Assembly (NCBI RefSeq): GCF_023278365.1
Contig: NZ_CP075338.1
Span: 1,736,001-1,800,000, forward strand
Direction: 5' to 3'
DNA from: Epilithonimonas zeae
Lineage (GTDB): Bacteria; Bacteroidota; Bacteroidia; Flavobacteriales; Weeksellaceae
DNA length: 64,000 nt
The first letter of the stretch is position 1. The number at the start of each line of letters is the position of its first letter. Below, one piece after another: positions 9,160-17,644 of this stretch. The position numbers and the translations under genes are program-made. The notes below the pieces were generated by a model. That model saw nothing but the letters and a program-made list of their open reading frames with translations, had not been told where the DNA came from and made no database searches.

Positions 9160-10686
9160 TTAGTTCGCCAGAATATTCCCAGTCATTTCTTCAGGAATAT
9201 CTACGCCCATCACTTTCAAAATTGTTGGCGCCACATCACCTAATTTCCCTGGTGTCAAATTCCAAGTATGATCTTTATCCATCACAATGAAGGGAACCAA
9301 ATTCGTAGAGTGCTGTGTGTTTGGAGAACCATCCGGATTAATCATCACATCGGAGTTTCCGTGGTCTGCAAGGATGAAAACCGCATAACCGTGTTCATAA
9401 GCTGTTTCAGCAACTTTTTGAATACAAGAATCAACAACTTCCGCCGCTTTTACAGCTGCAGAAAAAACACCTGTATGACCAACCATATCTGTATTTGCAA
9501 AATTAAGAACTACAAAATCTGCAGATTCTTTTTGTAACTCAGGCACGATTGCGTTGGTGATATCGTAAGCCGACATTTCGGGTTTCAAATCGTAAGTCGC
9601 AACATCTTTCGGACTCGGGCAAAGTAAACGTCTTTCCTGAACGAATTCTGTTTCTCTTCCGCCAGAGAAAAAGAATGTAACGTGGGGATATTTTTCTGTT
9701 TCAGCGATTCTGATTTGAGATTTGCCTGCCGCTTCCAATACTTCGCCCATCGTTTTTTGAAGAACATTTTCATCAAAAACAACTCTTACATTCTGGAATG
9801 TTTTATCATAATTAGTCAAAGTCACATAATACAAATCCAGCTTTTTCATTCCATACTCTGGGAAGTCTTGCTGAGAAAGCACTTCTGTAATTTCTCGACC
9901 TCTGTCTGTACGGAAATTGAAAGAAATCACAACATCGTGGTCTTCAATTTTAGCAATCGGGAAATGATTCTGAACGGCAACAATCGGTTGGATAAACTCA
10001 TCTGTAACATCAGCATTGTAAGAATCCTGAATTGCTTGAATAAAATCCTTAGTTTCTTTCCCAACACCATTTACCATCACATCATAAGCTAATTTCACAC
10101 GTTCCCAGCGCTTGTCTCTGTCCATCGCATAGTAACGACCAATGATAGAAGCCAGTTTTCCCGTTGTAGCATTCATATGCGCTAAAAGTTCTTCTACGAA
10201 ACCCTTTCCGGATTTTGGGTCACAATCTCTACCGTCTGTGAAACCATGAACGAAGACATTGTCCTTGAATCCAAATTCGTGAGCCGCCGTAAGTAAACCT
10301 TTTAAGTGATTGATATGAGAATGCACACCACCATTGGAAACCAATCCAATGAAATGTACTTTTTTGTTGTTCGCTTTTGCGTATTCGAAAGCAGCTTGGA
10401 TGACAGGTTCTTTTCCAAGACTTCCTGTTTCTACCGCCATATTTAGTTTTACAAGATTCTGATAAACCACTCTACCAGCACCAAGATTCATATGCCCCAC
10501 TTCAGAATTTCCCATTTGTCCGGCCGGCAGACCAACTGCCAAACCACTTGCTTCCAAAGTTGTGTTTGGAAAGTTTTTAAGTGCTGAATCTATAAAAGGT
10601 GTTTTAGCTTGAGCTAGAGCGGAAACACTATCGTTAAGACCGATTCCCCAGCCATCTAATATTGCAAGAATTGCTTTCTTTGACAT
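9160..10686 (-). CDS. gpmI: 2,3-bisphosphoglycerate-independent phosphoglycerate mutase
   Basis: This 508-residue protein interconverts 3- and 2-phosphoglycerate in glycolysis and gluconeogenesis using two Mn ions. Visible are the alkaline-phosphatase-like AILDGWGIG (Asp11) and the phosphorylated serine in GNSEVGHMNLGAG (Ser61). HGFTDGRDCDP and GRYYAMDRDKRW mark the substrate domain, and NFANTDMVGHTG and FILADHGNSDVM supply the remaining metal ligands. Length and motif order are normal. A -7 box lies 22 bp upstream and a terminator follows. It is divergent from a SUI1-like gene. Confidence 0.97.
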   Translation of the reverse strand: MSKKAILAILDGWGIGLNDSVSALAQAKTPFIDSALKNFPNTTLEASGLAVGLPAGQMGNSEVGHMNLGAGRVVYQNLVKLNMAVETGSLGKEPVIQAAFEYAKANNKKVHFIGLVSNGGVHSHINHLKGLLTAAHEFGFKDNVFVHGFTDGRDCDPKSGKGFVEELLAHMNATTGKLASIIGRYYAMDRDKRWERVKLAYDVMVNGVGKETKDFIQAIQDSYNADVTDEFIQPIVAVQNHFPIAKIEDHDVVISFNFRTDRGREITEVLSQQDFPEYGMKKLDLYYVTLTNYDKTFQNVRVVFDENVLQKTMGEVLEAAGKSQIRIAETEKYPHVTFFFSGGRETEFVQERRLLCPSPKDVATYDLKPEMSAYDITNAIVPELQKESADFVVLNFANTDMVGHTGVFSAAVKAAEVVDSCIQKVAETAYEHGYAVFILADHGNSDVMINPDGSPNTQHSTNLVPFIVMDKDHTWNLTPGKLGDVAPTILKVMGVDIPEEMTGNILAN

Positions 10687-10708
10687 TTTTAATTTTGTTT
10701 TATTACTA

Positions 10709-10716
10709 CAAATTTA
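10709..10716 (-). promoter_or_regulatory. -7 box for gpmI
   Basis: Minus-strand TAAATTTG matches TAnnTTTG, 22 bp upstream of the gpmI ATG. No good -33 element is visible. Confidence 0.4.
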
Positions 10717-10808
10717 CGAAATGAAAATGCGTTAAGATAATTTCTAAAGATATTTTTTGCAGATTGATAAATATGATTAACTTTAAGACCCTTTTTTAAA
10801 AAATCAAA

Positions 10809-11141
10809 ATGGACTTAAGAGACCAACTGAAAAACCTTTTCCCTGAACACGAAGAACAGGATTTCCAAATGCCTGATGAAGCCAAAGAAAACTTCAAACA
10901 GAAAGAACCTTTGGTATGCAAATTCGAGAAGAAAGGCAGAAATGGGAAACCCGTAACCATTATAGAAGGTTGGGAAGGTGACGATGAAGGTTTGAAAGAA
11001 ATCTCGAAGAAAATCAAAACAACACTCGGAATCGGCGGTTCTGAAAAAGACGGAACCATCATCATCCAAGGCGACAACCGCGACAAAATAATGAACATCC
11101 TGAAAAACCTTGGTTACAAAACCAAACGTGTAGGAGGATAA
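10809..11141 (+). CDS. SUI1/YciH-type translation factor
   Basis: This 110-residue protein has a SUI1 fold in its second half: FEKKGRNGKPVTIIEGW, LKEISKKIKTTLGIGGSEKDG, IIIQGDNRDKIMNILKNLGY. This is the pattern of eIF1 and of bacterial YciH, which influences start-codon fidelity in vitro. The acidic N-terminal 35 residues are typical of bacterial members. It probably acts at the ribosome in the cytosol. It is divergent from gpmI (122 bp between start codons). The exact role in bacteria is not settled. Confidence 0.85.
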   Translation: MDLRDQLKNLFPEHEEQDFQMPDEAKENFKQKEPLVCKFEKKGRNGKPVTIIEGWEGDDEGLKEISKKIKTTLGIGGSEKDGTIIIQGDNRDKIMNILKNLGYKTKRVGG

Positions 11142-11286
11142 CAATGAATGATAAATGATGAATTATTAATGTTTGGAGCATTGTCAGTCTGAGGCTCTCG
11201 AAGACTTTCCATAATATAAAATTCATTTTCTATTCCTCTATCATCTATTTTATAAAAGCAATTTAAAAAATTAAAATCAATATAAT
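11142..11286. repeat. Degenerate intergenic repeat material
   Basis: The 145-bp gap between the SUI1-like and nucleoside phosphorylase genes contains 'ATGAATGATAAATGATGAAT', resembling sequence near 58150 and 60880. It also holds a CAGTCTGAGGCTCTCGAAG motif that I know as part of intergenic repeats in Bacteroidota. No ORF or terminator hairpin was found. Confidence 0.35.
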
Positions 11287-12141
11287 ATGATCAACAAACT
11301 AGCAGCTTCTGAATTGGTTCTAAATGATGACGGAAGTGTTTATCACCTAAACCTTCTTCCGGAAGATCTTGCAGACAAAGTACTTCTTGTAGGCGACCCA
11401 GACAGAGTTCCAAAAGTTTCAAAATTCTTCGATACTATCGAAATTAAAAAGAACAAAAGAGAATTCTATACGCATACAGGAACTTTGCGTGGCGAGAGAA
11501 TCACAGTAATGTCAACAGGAATCGGGACAGAAAACATCGATATCGTGATGAACGAATTGGATGCTTTGGTAAATATAGATTTGAAAGCCAAAGAATTCAA
11601 AAAAGAACATAAGTCTCTGGAACTTTTCCGTATGGGAACTTGCGGAAGTGTGAATCCTGATATCGAAGTGAATAATATGCTGGTAACGCAGAATGTTGTT
11701 GGTTTGGACGGATTGATGCATTTCTATCAGGATTATCAATTCGAGAATGAATTCAGTAAGAACTTCTTGGAAAAATTCCCTTACGAGAGAATCAAGCCAA
11801 TGTTGTATTTCTCTGACTGGGCAGAAGATATTGCTGAGTATTATGCTGACGCCAAATATAGAGGAAACACAGCGACTTTCCCAGGTTTCTATGCGCCTCA
11901 AGGCCGACAGTTGAGATTGAAAGCACTTGATGACAAATTCCTAGAAACTTTGAATGATCTTGGTGTTTCCAACTTCGAAATGGAAACTTCAGCAATCTAT
12001 GGCTTATCAAAATTATTAGGACACAAAGCCATTACTGTGAACTGTGTTATCGCCAACAGAAGACGAGGCGAATTTGCAAGCGACCACCACGCTTCCGAAA
12101 AAATGATGATCGAATGGGTTCTTGACAGAATTATTAAGTAA
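11287..12141 (+). CDS. Nucleoside phosphorylase (uridine phosphorylase-like)
   Basis: This 284-residue protein belongs to the PNP/UDP phosphorylase family. It carries the phosphate-binding LLVGDPDRVPKVS (about 33-45), the ribose/base region MGTCGSVNPDIEV, and the late signature SNFEMETSAIYGLS that binds the ribose 2'-OH. It should cleave a nucleoside with phosphate to base plus ribose-1-phosphate in salvage. The GDPDRV motif favours the uridine phosphorylase branch, but base specificity cannot be fixed here. It probably stands alone, since its neighbour on the right is convergent. Confidence 0.88.
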   Translation: MINKLAASELVLNDDGSVYHLNLLPEDLADKVLLVGDPDRVPKVSKFFDTIEIKKNKREFYTHTGTLRGERITVMSTGIGTENIDIVMNELDALVNIDLKAKEFKKEHKSLELFRMGTCGSVNPDIEVNNMLVTQNVVGLDGLMHFYQDYQFENEFSKNFLEKFPYERIKPMLYFSDWAEDIAEYYADAKYRGNTATFPGFYAPQGRQLRLKALDDKFLETLNDLGVSNFEMETSAIYGLSKLLGHKAITVNCVIANRRRGEFASDHHASEKMMIEWVLDRIIK

Positions 12142-12218
12142 GAGAGTTTGTGAGTTGGAGAGTTTTATGAGTTATTGACTGAAACTCTCCGACCCTAAAA
12201 CTTTCCCACTCTTCAACT
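12142..12218. repeat. Inverted GAGAGTTT-type intergenic repeat
   Basis: The short convergent gap holds 'GAGAGTTTGTGAGTTGGAG' facing 'CTCTCCGACCC' and 'CTTTCCCACTCTTCAACTC', an imperfect inverted repeat. The same word type (CAAACTCTAACATCCTCAA) appears inside menE near 29350. Confidence 0.4.
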
Positions 12219-12776
12219 CTAGTTTCTCACAAAACAACTTTCTATGTGGTCATCTACAATTCCTGTTGCCTGAAGATGAGAATAGATAACCGTTGAACCC
12301 AGAAATTTAAATCCTCTTCTCTTCAAATCTTTGCTAATTACATCAGACAATTCTGTCGTTGCGGGTGCTTCTGTATGAACTTTCCAAGTATTCACAATTC
12401 TTTTTCCGCCTGTGAATGTTGAAATGTAATTATAAAAACTTCCAAACTCTTTCTGAAGTTCCATAAATTTTTGAGCGTTGGAAATAGAAGCCTTTACTTT
12501 TAATCGGTTTCTTACGATTCCGGCATCTTGCATCAATTCCTCAATCTTATCTTCGTTATATTTTGCAATCTTCTTATAATTGAAGTTATCAAAGGCTTTT
12601 CTGAAAGTTTCTCTTTTTCTAAGAATCGTAATCCAACTCAATCCCGCTTGGAAACTTTCGAGAATCAAAAACTCAAACATTGTTTCATCATCTGTTACCA
12701 ACCTTCCCCATTCTTCGTCGTGATACTTTTGATAAAGTTCATCGGTTCCGCACCACGCACATCTAATTTTTTCCAT
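12219..12776 (-). CDS. tag: DNA-3-methyladenine glycosylase I
   Basis: This 185-residue base-excision repair enzyme removes 3-methyladenine from DNA. The start MEKIRCAWCGTDE at 12776 is chosen because the family begins there; the frame stays open to 12830 but those residues are not conserved. Zinc ligands are visible as Cys6, His (KYHDEEWG) and the C-terminal DDHIESCF His/Cys. FEFLILESFQAGLSWITIL forms the base pocket, and NTWKVHTEAPAT and KFLGSTVIYSHLQATG complete the fold. It is convergent with the nucleoside phosphorylase gene. Confidence 0.95.
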   Translation of the reverse strand: MEKIRCAWCGTDELYQKYHDEEWGRLVTDDETMFEFLILESFQAGLSWITILRKRETFRKAFDNFNYKKIAKYNEDKIEELMQDAGIVRNRLKVKASISNAQKFMELQKEFGSFYNYISTFTGGKRIVNTWKVHTEAPATTELSDVISKDLKRRGFKFLGSTVIYSHLQATGIVDDHIESCFVRN

Positions 12777-12922
12777 TGTTTTTAATTTTGATGTCAATTT
12801 AGGAAACATTATAAATTCAAAACAAAACATTAACGTTCATTAAGATTTAACGGCATCGTAATTGAATAATTGGTTAGCATCAAATCAAATTTTTCAATAT
12901 TAATCACTAAAAACAAAATATT

Positions 12923-13261
12923 ATGAGTACGCACGACGAAAATTACAATGATGCAGAAAGAGCTGTCAACAAAACAGAAAATTCATTAGAAAATGCAGCT
13001 GACAGAGCTAAAAACAAAGTGAATGAATATGCAGACAGAGCTCGCAACTATATTGATGAACAAAAAAGAAAAAATGAAGAGCCAACAAGAGAAGGCTTCT
13101 TCGAAAATTTAAAATCAAGCGCAGCAGAAGCTTGGGAAGACACCAAAGATTTTGCAGATAAAGCTTGGGAAACAACAAAAGATACTGCTTCTGATGCTTG
13201 GGAAAAGACCAAAGACGCCGCTGAGGATGTGAAAGCAGAAGTACGTAAAGCAACGAATTAG
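12923..13261 (+). CDS. LEA-like amphipathic 11-mer repeat protein
   Basis: This 112-residue, highly charged helical protein has no hydrophobic segment. The C-terminal half contains three aligned 11-residue units, AWEDTKDFADK, AWETTKDTASD and AWEKTKDAAED, followed by a weaker fourth. This is the pattern of group 3 late-embryogenesis-abundant proteins and of bacterial YtxH/CsbD-like stress proteins. The first half (ENAADRAKNKVNEYADRARN) shows the same character. Expected to be unstructured in water and helical at membranes or on drying. It is a single-gene unit with a strong terminator. Function is inferred from repeat type only. Confidence 0.75.
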   Translation: MSTHDENYNDAERAVNKTENSLENAADRAKNKVNEYADRARNYIDEQKRKNEEPTREGFFENLKSSAAEAWEDTKDFADKAWETTKDTASDAWEKTKDAAEDVKAEVRKATN

Positions 13262-13290
13262 TTTTTAAGTTAGTAATAGTTTTTCACGAA

Positions 13291-13325
13291 AAGGAGAAGA
13301 CAATAATTTTGTCTTCTCCTTTTTA
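13291..13325 (+). terminator. Terminator after LEA-like gene
   Basis: Near-perfect inverted repeat AAGGAGAAGACA / TGTCTTCTCCTT with a short AT loop, then a T run. Confidence 0.85.
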
Positions 13326-13349
13326 ATTATATTTGCAAAATTATTATCA

Positions 13350-14516
13350 ATGGAGATGAAGAACTTATTATTTTCGGTTTTATTTTTAGGATTTTTTGCA
13401 AATTCGCAAACATTCAATCAAGATTATGCAAATATCGCCAATCTTGTTTCCCAGTCCAACATCAATACTTATTTACAGGAATTCGAAGGTCTGGGCGTAA
13501 AAACCACAGGTTCCACAGCCAACAACAATGCATATACTTGGCTCAAAAACAAATACCTTTCTTTCGGATATTCCGAATCTCAAATTACCAAAGATGATTT
13601 TACATATAGTGGAAAAACAACTTCTAATCTAATTGTCACAAAAACAGGAACCAAATATCCCAATACTTACGTTATCATTTGTGGACATTATGATACGATT
13701 ACCGGAACCGGAACCAATGACAATGGAAGCGGTGTTTCAGTAATTCTTGAAGTAGCGCGACTTCTGAAAAATGTTACTACAGAATATTCCATCAAATTCA
13801 TCAATTTTTCGGGTGAAGAGCAAGGTCTTCTTGGCTCAGCTCATTACGTTTCCAATGTCGTGAATGCAACCAATCCAAAAATGAGCATTCGTTTGGTTCT
13901 TAATATCGATGAAGTTGGTGGTGTAAAAGGAAAAACCAATGACACGATCACTTGCGAAAGGGATGAGTCTAATAGTCCAAGTTCCAACAACTCGGCTTCC
14001 AACACTTTCACACAACAATTGATGAATTGTGTGACATTATATTCAACTTTGAAAACCAACCTTAGTTATGCTTATGCGTCCGATTACATGCCATTTCAGG
14101 CGAATGGTGAAATCATCACAGGACTTTTTGAATATAACGAAACGCAATACGCACACACCGTCAACGACACTTATGCCAATCTTGACCCAGTTTACATTTA
14201 CAATATAGCGAAGGCTACAACCGGAGCGGTTCAGCATTTTGCAATTGCAGGTCAGACTTTAAACATTGATTCAGCAAAAGAATTGGAGACAAGTTTCACA
14301 CTTTATCCCAATCCTGCCAAAGATTATCTTCAGCTAGAGTTTTCAAACAGTAAGAATCAGCATTTCAGTTTTACAATTACGTCACTTGACGGGAAAATGC
14401 TTAGCAAGACGGAAAATCAATTTAGAATTGACATTTCCGGACTTCCGAAAGGAGTTTATTTAGGAACTTTCAATATCGGAGAACAGCAGATTACAAAAAA
14501 AATAATTGTAGAATAA
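13350..14516 (+). CDS. M28-family zinc peptidase with T9SS sorting domain
   Basis: This 388-residue protein has a signal peptide (MKNLLFSVLFLGFFANSQ; an ATG at 13356 is an equally good start). The M28 metal ligands are visible: ICGHYDTITGTGTNDNGSG (His, Asp), NFSGEEQGLLGS (Glu-Glu), NIDEVGG (Asp) and YAHTVNDTYANL (His). The family are aminopeptidases or carboxypeptidases with two zinc ions. The last ~75 residues (SFTLYPNPAKDYLQLEF, GLPKGVYLG, KKIIVE) form a T9SS sorting domain. It is an extracellular or surface exopeptidase for peptide scavenging. Confidence 0.92.
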   Translation: MEMKNLLFSVLFLGFFANSQTFNQDYANIANLVSQSNINTYLQEFEGLGVKTTGSTANNNAYTWLKNKYLSFGYSESQITKDDFTYSGKTTSNLIVTKTGTKYPNTYVIICGHYDTITGTGTNDNGSGVSVILEVARLLKNVTTEYSIKFINFSGEEQGLLGSAHYVSNVVNATNPKMSIRLVLNIDEVGGVKGKTNDTITCERDESNSPSSNNSASNTFTQQLMNCVTLYSTLKTNLSYAYASDYMPFQANGEIITGLFEYNETQYAHTVNDTYANLDPVYIYNIAKATTGAVQHFAIAGQTLNIDSAKELETSFTLYPNPAKDYLQLEFSNSKNQHFSFTITSLDGKMLSKTENQFRIDISGLPKGVYLGTFNIGEQQITKKIIVE

Positions 14517-14539
14517 CATCATTATTAATAAAAAAATTT

Positions 14540-14665
14540 AGGGCAATCCCCTTCCCTAACTTTCCCAAAGCTCGGGTCGCGCTATCCGCTACTATCTTTT
14601 CCATCCAAGCTAGTTCCCAGGCTTTAGAAAAGGATAACCGCTACTATCGCTATTGCAGAGAGGTT
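14540..14665. repeat. Interspersed palindromic repeat, family A
   Basis: GTCGCGCTATCCGCTACTAT + CTTTT pairs imperfectly with AAAAGGATAACCGCTACTAT across a 27-base spacer. The same layout occurs at 31379-31530 and, reversed, at 49748-49843, each with a different spacer. It is GC-rich relative to its surroundings and has no ORF. It resembles REP-like elements known in flavobacterial genomes. Confidence 0.7.
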
Positions 14666-14746
14666 TTGTTATAAAAATCAAGATTCTTGTTTTTTAGAAC
14701 ATTTCTACATTACAATTTTCGAAATAAACAACCATAATAATTTCAC

Positions 14747-14774
14747 TTTGCGAAATTTAAAATTTGTATCTTTG
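14747..14774 (+). promoter_or_regulatory. Promoter of NtrC-type regulator gene
   Basis: TTTG (14747-14750), 16 bp, then TATCTTTG (14767-14774) matches the Bacteroidota -33/-7 pattern. The ATG is only 5 bp after the -7 box, so the mRNA would have almost no leader. Confidence 0.5.
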
Positions 14775-14779
14775 CAACT

Positions 14780-15964
14780 ATGCAAAAAATCTTAATAGTA
14801 GAAGACGAAAAAGCAATCTCCGGCGTTCTACACAGTATTTTATCAGACGAACTACCAGAATACCAATTCGAAATCGCAGAAGACGGTTTCGAAGGTTTCA
14901 AATTCATAGAGAAAGAAGACTTCGCTCTAGTGATTTCTGATATCAAAATGCCAAAAATATCCGGAACAGAACTTCTTAAGCAAAGCCTTCAGTTGAAACC
15001 CGAAACCACATTTGTGATGATTTCCGGTCACGCAGATATTGATACTGCTGTCAGCTGTCTGAAAGAAGGCGCTTACGATTTCATCTCCAAACCTATTGAT
15101 ATCAACAGATTGATTACGAGTGTGAAAAATGCGCTTGATAAAGGCAATCTGCAGAAAGACAACTCCAATCTTAAGCAGGAAAACTCTCAGCTTAAGAAAA
15201 AAGTGAACAAAAAATATCAGATGATTGGCGAATCCTCTGCTCTGAAAAAGATTCAGGAAATCATTGATAAGGTAGCACTTTCCGACGCCAGAGTTTTGAT
15301 TACAGGACCCAACGGAGCCGGTAAAGAATTGGTGGCGCACGCTATCCATTCACAAAGCGAACGTTCCAGAGGGCCAATGGTTGAAGTGAACTGCGCGGCG
15401 ATTCCATCAGAATTGATTGAAAGTGAATTATTCGGTCACGTAAAAGGTTCTTTTACGGGCGCTATCAAAGATAAATCCGGAAAATTTGAACAAGCGAATG
15501 GCGGAACTATTTTCTTGGACGAGATTGGAGATATGAGCCTAGTTGCTCAGGCAAAAGTACTGAGAGCTTTACAGGAAAGTAAAGTTTCCCCTGTCGGAAG
15601 CGACAAAGAAATCAAAGTGGATGTGCGTGTTATCGCAGCAACAAATAAGAATTTGACTAACGAAATCGCACAAGGAAAATTCAGGGAAGATTTGTATCAC
15701 AGGCTTTCTGTTATAGAAATCAACGTTCCATCTTTGAACGACAGGAAAGAAGATATTCCTTTGTTGGTAGAATATTTCACGCAATTGATTTCGAACGAAA
15801 ATGGAACTTCGCCGAAGAAATTTGATGATAAATCTATCAAAGCTTTGCAGCAATTTGACTGGACTGGAAATATCAGAGAACTTAGAAACGTGGTTGAAAG
15901 ATTAATCATCTTAGGTGCAGATCCTGTGACTGCTGATGACGTGGCGAGTTTTGTAAAGAAATGA
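14780..15964 (+). CDS. Sigma-54-type response regulator lacking Fis domain
   Basis: This 394-residue protein has a receiver domain (1-120; acidic pocket VEDE, phospho-acceptor Asp54 in VISDIKMP, Lys in ISKPIDI). An AAA+ activator domain follows (about 155-385): Walker A variant GPNGAGKE, GSFTGA loop instead of GAFTGA, Walker B GGTIFLDEIGDM, and sensor WTGNIRELRNVVERL. It stops at VASFVKK, where NtrC-family proteins usually continue into a Fis-type helix-turn-helix. So it may act from solution or through partners. No histidine kinase gene is adjacent. A terminator follows. Confidence 0.93.
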   Translation: MQKILIVEDEKAISGVLHSILSDELPEYQFEIAEDGFEGFKFIEKEDFALVISDIKMPKISGTELLKQSLQLKPETTFVMISGHADIDTAVSCLKEGAYDFISKPIDINRLITSVKNALDKGNLQKDNSNLKQENSQLKKKVNKKYQMIGESSALKKIQEIIDKVALSDARVLITGPNGAGKELVAHAIHSQSERSRGPMVEVNCAAIPSELIESELFGHVKGSFTGAIKDKSGKFEQANGGTIFLDEIGDMSLVAQAKVLRALQESKVSPVGSDKEIKVDVRVIAATNKNLTNEIAQGKFREDLYHRLSVIEINVPSLNDRKEDIPLLVEYFTQLISNENGTSPKKFDDKSIKALQQFDWTGNIRELRNVVERLIILGADPVTADDVASFVKK

Positions 15965-15986
15965 GATTAAATAAATAAAAATATTT

Positions 15987-16023
15987 AACCGTCTCGTTCT
16001 TTTCAACGAGGCGGTTTTTTTTG
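15987..16023 (+). terminator. Terminator after response regulator gene
   Basis: Inverted repeat AACCGTCTCGTT / AACGAGGCGGTT with a 6-base loop and a run of Ts. Confidence 0.85.
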
Positions 16024-16082
16024 AATAAAAATGAAAATTTTGCGATTATCACTTTTCTTTTAATAAAATTATATGAAATAAA

Positions 16083-17462
16083 ATGAACTTTTTAAACAAA
16101 CAATATACGCAGGAAGGTCTGAAGTTAGCACTTCCTGTAATGCTGACACAGGTTGGACAAGTTTCTGTAAACTTGTTCGATAACATTATCGTTGGTAAAC
16201 TTTTAGGGGCTCAGGCTTTGGCTTCTGTATCTTTGGGAAATGCATTATTCTTTTCCATTTTCGTACTGGCCTTAGGATTTTCTTTCGCCATTCCGCCTTT
16301 GGTTTCGGAAGCTAATTCTCAGAAAAAACACGATGTAATTAATTCTGTTTTCAGACACGGATTTGTCATTAATCTCGGAATCGGAACATTACTGATGATT
16401 ATTTTGTTATGCGGACTTCCATTGATTTATCATATGGATCAGCCTAAAGAAATTATCCCGAATACAATAAGTTTCCTTAGCATAATGGCATTTACAATGA
16501 TCCCGTTTATGATGTTCCAGACTTTGAGAGAAGTTTCGGAAGGTTTGTCGTTTACAATTGGGGTAACCAAAGCCACCATTATTGCAAACATAATTAATAT
16601 CGTCCTGAACTATGTCTTCATAAAAGGGATGTTTGGATTACCGGCAATGGGCGTTCAGGGTTCTGCATTAGCAACCTTGATTGCCAGAATATTTATGGTG
16701 GTTTTCTTGTATTTTGTTTTGGTAAAAGAGCCCAAAACAAGACGTTACATTAAAGAATTCTCTCTGAAAATCAGTCTTTTCACAAAGGAGATGTTCAACA
16801 AAATGTTCAAGCTTGGCTTACCTACAGCTCTTCAAATGTTCTTTGAGGTAACCGCTTTTGCCGCTGCTGCTTTCATTTGTGGATTGATAAGCTCTACGGA
16901 TATTGCTTCGCATCAGATTGCGTTATCTATGGCTTCGTTTACATTCAATCTTTGTATTGGATTCAGTGTGGCTTCTACGGTTATGATTGGTAATAAAATG
17001 GGTGTTAAAGACTTTGACGGATTGAGAAAAATCGGGATTAATAATTTCAAATTAACCTTAATTTATATGGGCTTCTGTGGATTGATGTTTATTCTTTTCA
17101 GAAATGTTCTGCCCCACTTTTTCACAAAAGAAAGCGATGTTCTGGTCATCAACTTAGCTTCTAAACTGATGATTATTGCCGCACTTTTCCAATTGTCAGA
17201 CGGAATTCAGGTGACAGCTTTAGGTTGTCTCAGAGGGATTCAGGATGTGAAAATCCCGAGTGTCATTACATTCTTAGCTTATTGGGTTTTCACAATTCCG
17301 GTTGGTTATCTTCTTTGTGTGACTTTGAAAATGGGAGCATTTGGAATGTGGATTGCGCTGGGAATCGGATTGACGATTTCTGCGATTCTTTTAGTGATTA
17401 GGTTTTTGAGGTTGAGCAAGAGGAAAGCTTTAGCTAATAATGGGGAATTAATTGCTAAATGA
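16083..17462 (+). CDS. MATE-family efflux transporter
   Basis: This 459-residue inner-membrane protein has about 12 hydrophobic helices in two related halves. Typical MATE features are the N-terminal GLKLALPVMLTQVGQVSVNL and DNIIVGKLLGAQALASVSLG, and in the second half GLPTALQMFFEVTAFAAAAF, SHQIALSMASFTF and GFSVASTVMIGNKMG. It exports cationic compounds or metabolites in exchange for Na+ or H+; the substrate is unknown. It is preceded by a terminator and separated from argS by 182 bp of repeat, so it is probably monocistronic. Confidence 0.93.
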   Translation: MNFLNKQYTQEGLKLALPVMLTQVGQVSVNLFDNIIVGKLLGAQALASVSLGNALFFSIFVLALGFSFAIPPLVSEANSQKKHDVINSVFRHGFVINLGIGTLLMIILLCGLPLIYHMDQPKEIIPNTISFLSIMAFTMIPFMMFQTLREVSEGLSFTIGVTKATIIANIINIVLNYVFIKGMFGLPAMGVQGSALATLIARIFMVVFLYFVLVKEPKTRRYIKEFSLKISLFTKEMFNKMFKLGLPTALQMFFEVTAFAAAAFICGLISSTDIASHQIALSMASFTFNLCIGFSVASTVMIGNKMGVKDFDGLRKIGINNFKLTLIYMGFCGLMFILFRNVLPHFFTKESDVLVINLASKLMIIAALFQLSDGIQVTALGCLRGIQDVKIPSVITFLAYWVFTIPVGYLLCVTLKMGAFGMWIALGIGLTISAILLVIRFLRLSKRKALANNGELIAK

Positions 17463-17476
17463 TTCTTCATAAATCC

Positions 17477-17546
17477 CTCGCAGATTTAGCAAATTTTGCA
17501 GATTCCTTTTTTTAAATATCTGCTTTATCTGCCTAATCTGTGAGAC
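17477..17546. repeat. Interspersed inverted repeat, family B
   Basis: CTCGCAGATTTAGCAAATTT on the left faces CTGCCTAATCTGTGAGA on the right across a T-rich centre. A second copy lies at 31573-31644. Repeats of the CTCGCAGATT...AATCTGCGAG type are common between genes in flavobacteria. Confidence 0.7.
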
Positions 17547-17644
17547 TACTTTCACCAAAGTCAATTCATTAAGCTGATTATAATTTGTGACTTTACGTGA
17601 AAAACCTATTTTAAATTTTTAAATTTGCAACACAAAATTTCGAA

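Noticed and set aside
9682-10092. Open frame of 136 codons on the plus strand
   Set aside because: It is antisense to gpmI, whose motifs are intact; the frame is a codon-bias shadow.
14540-14665. Insertion sequence remnant
   Set aside because: No transposase reading frame, only short GC-rich inverted repeats shared with two other sites.
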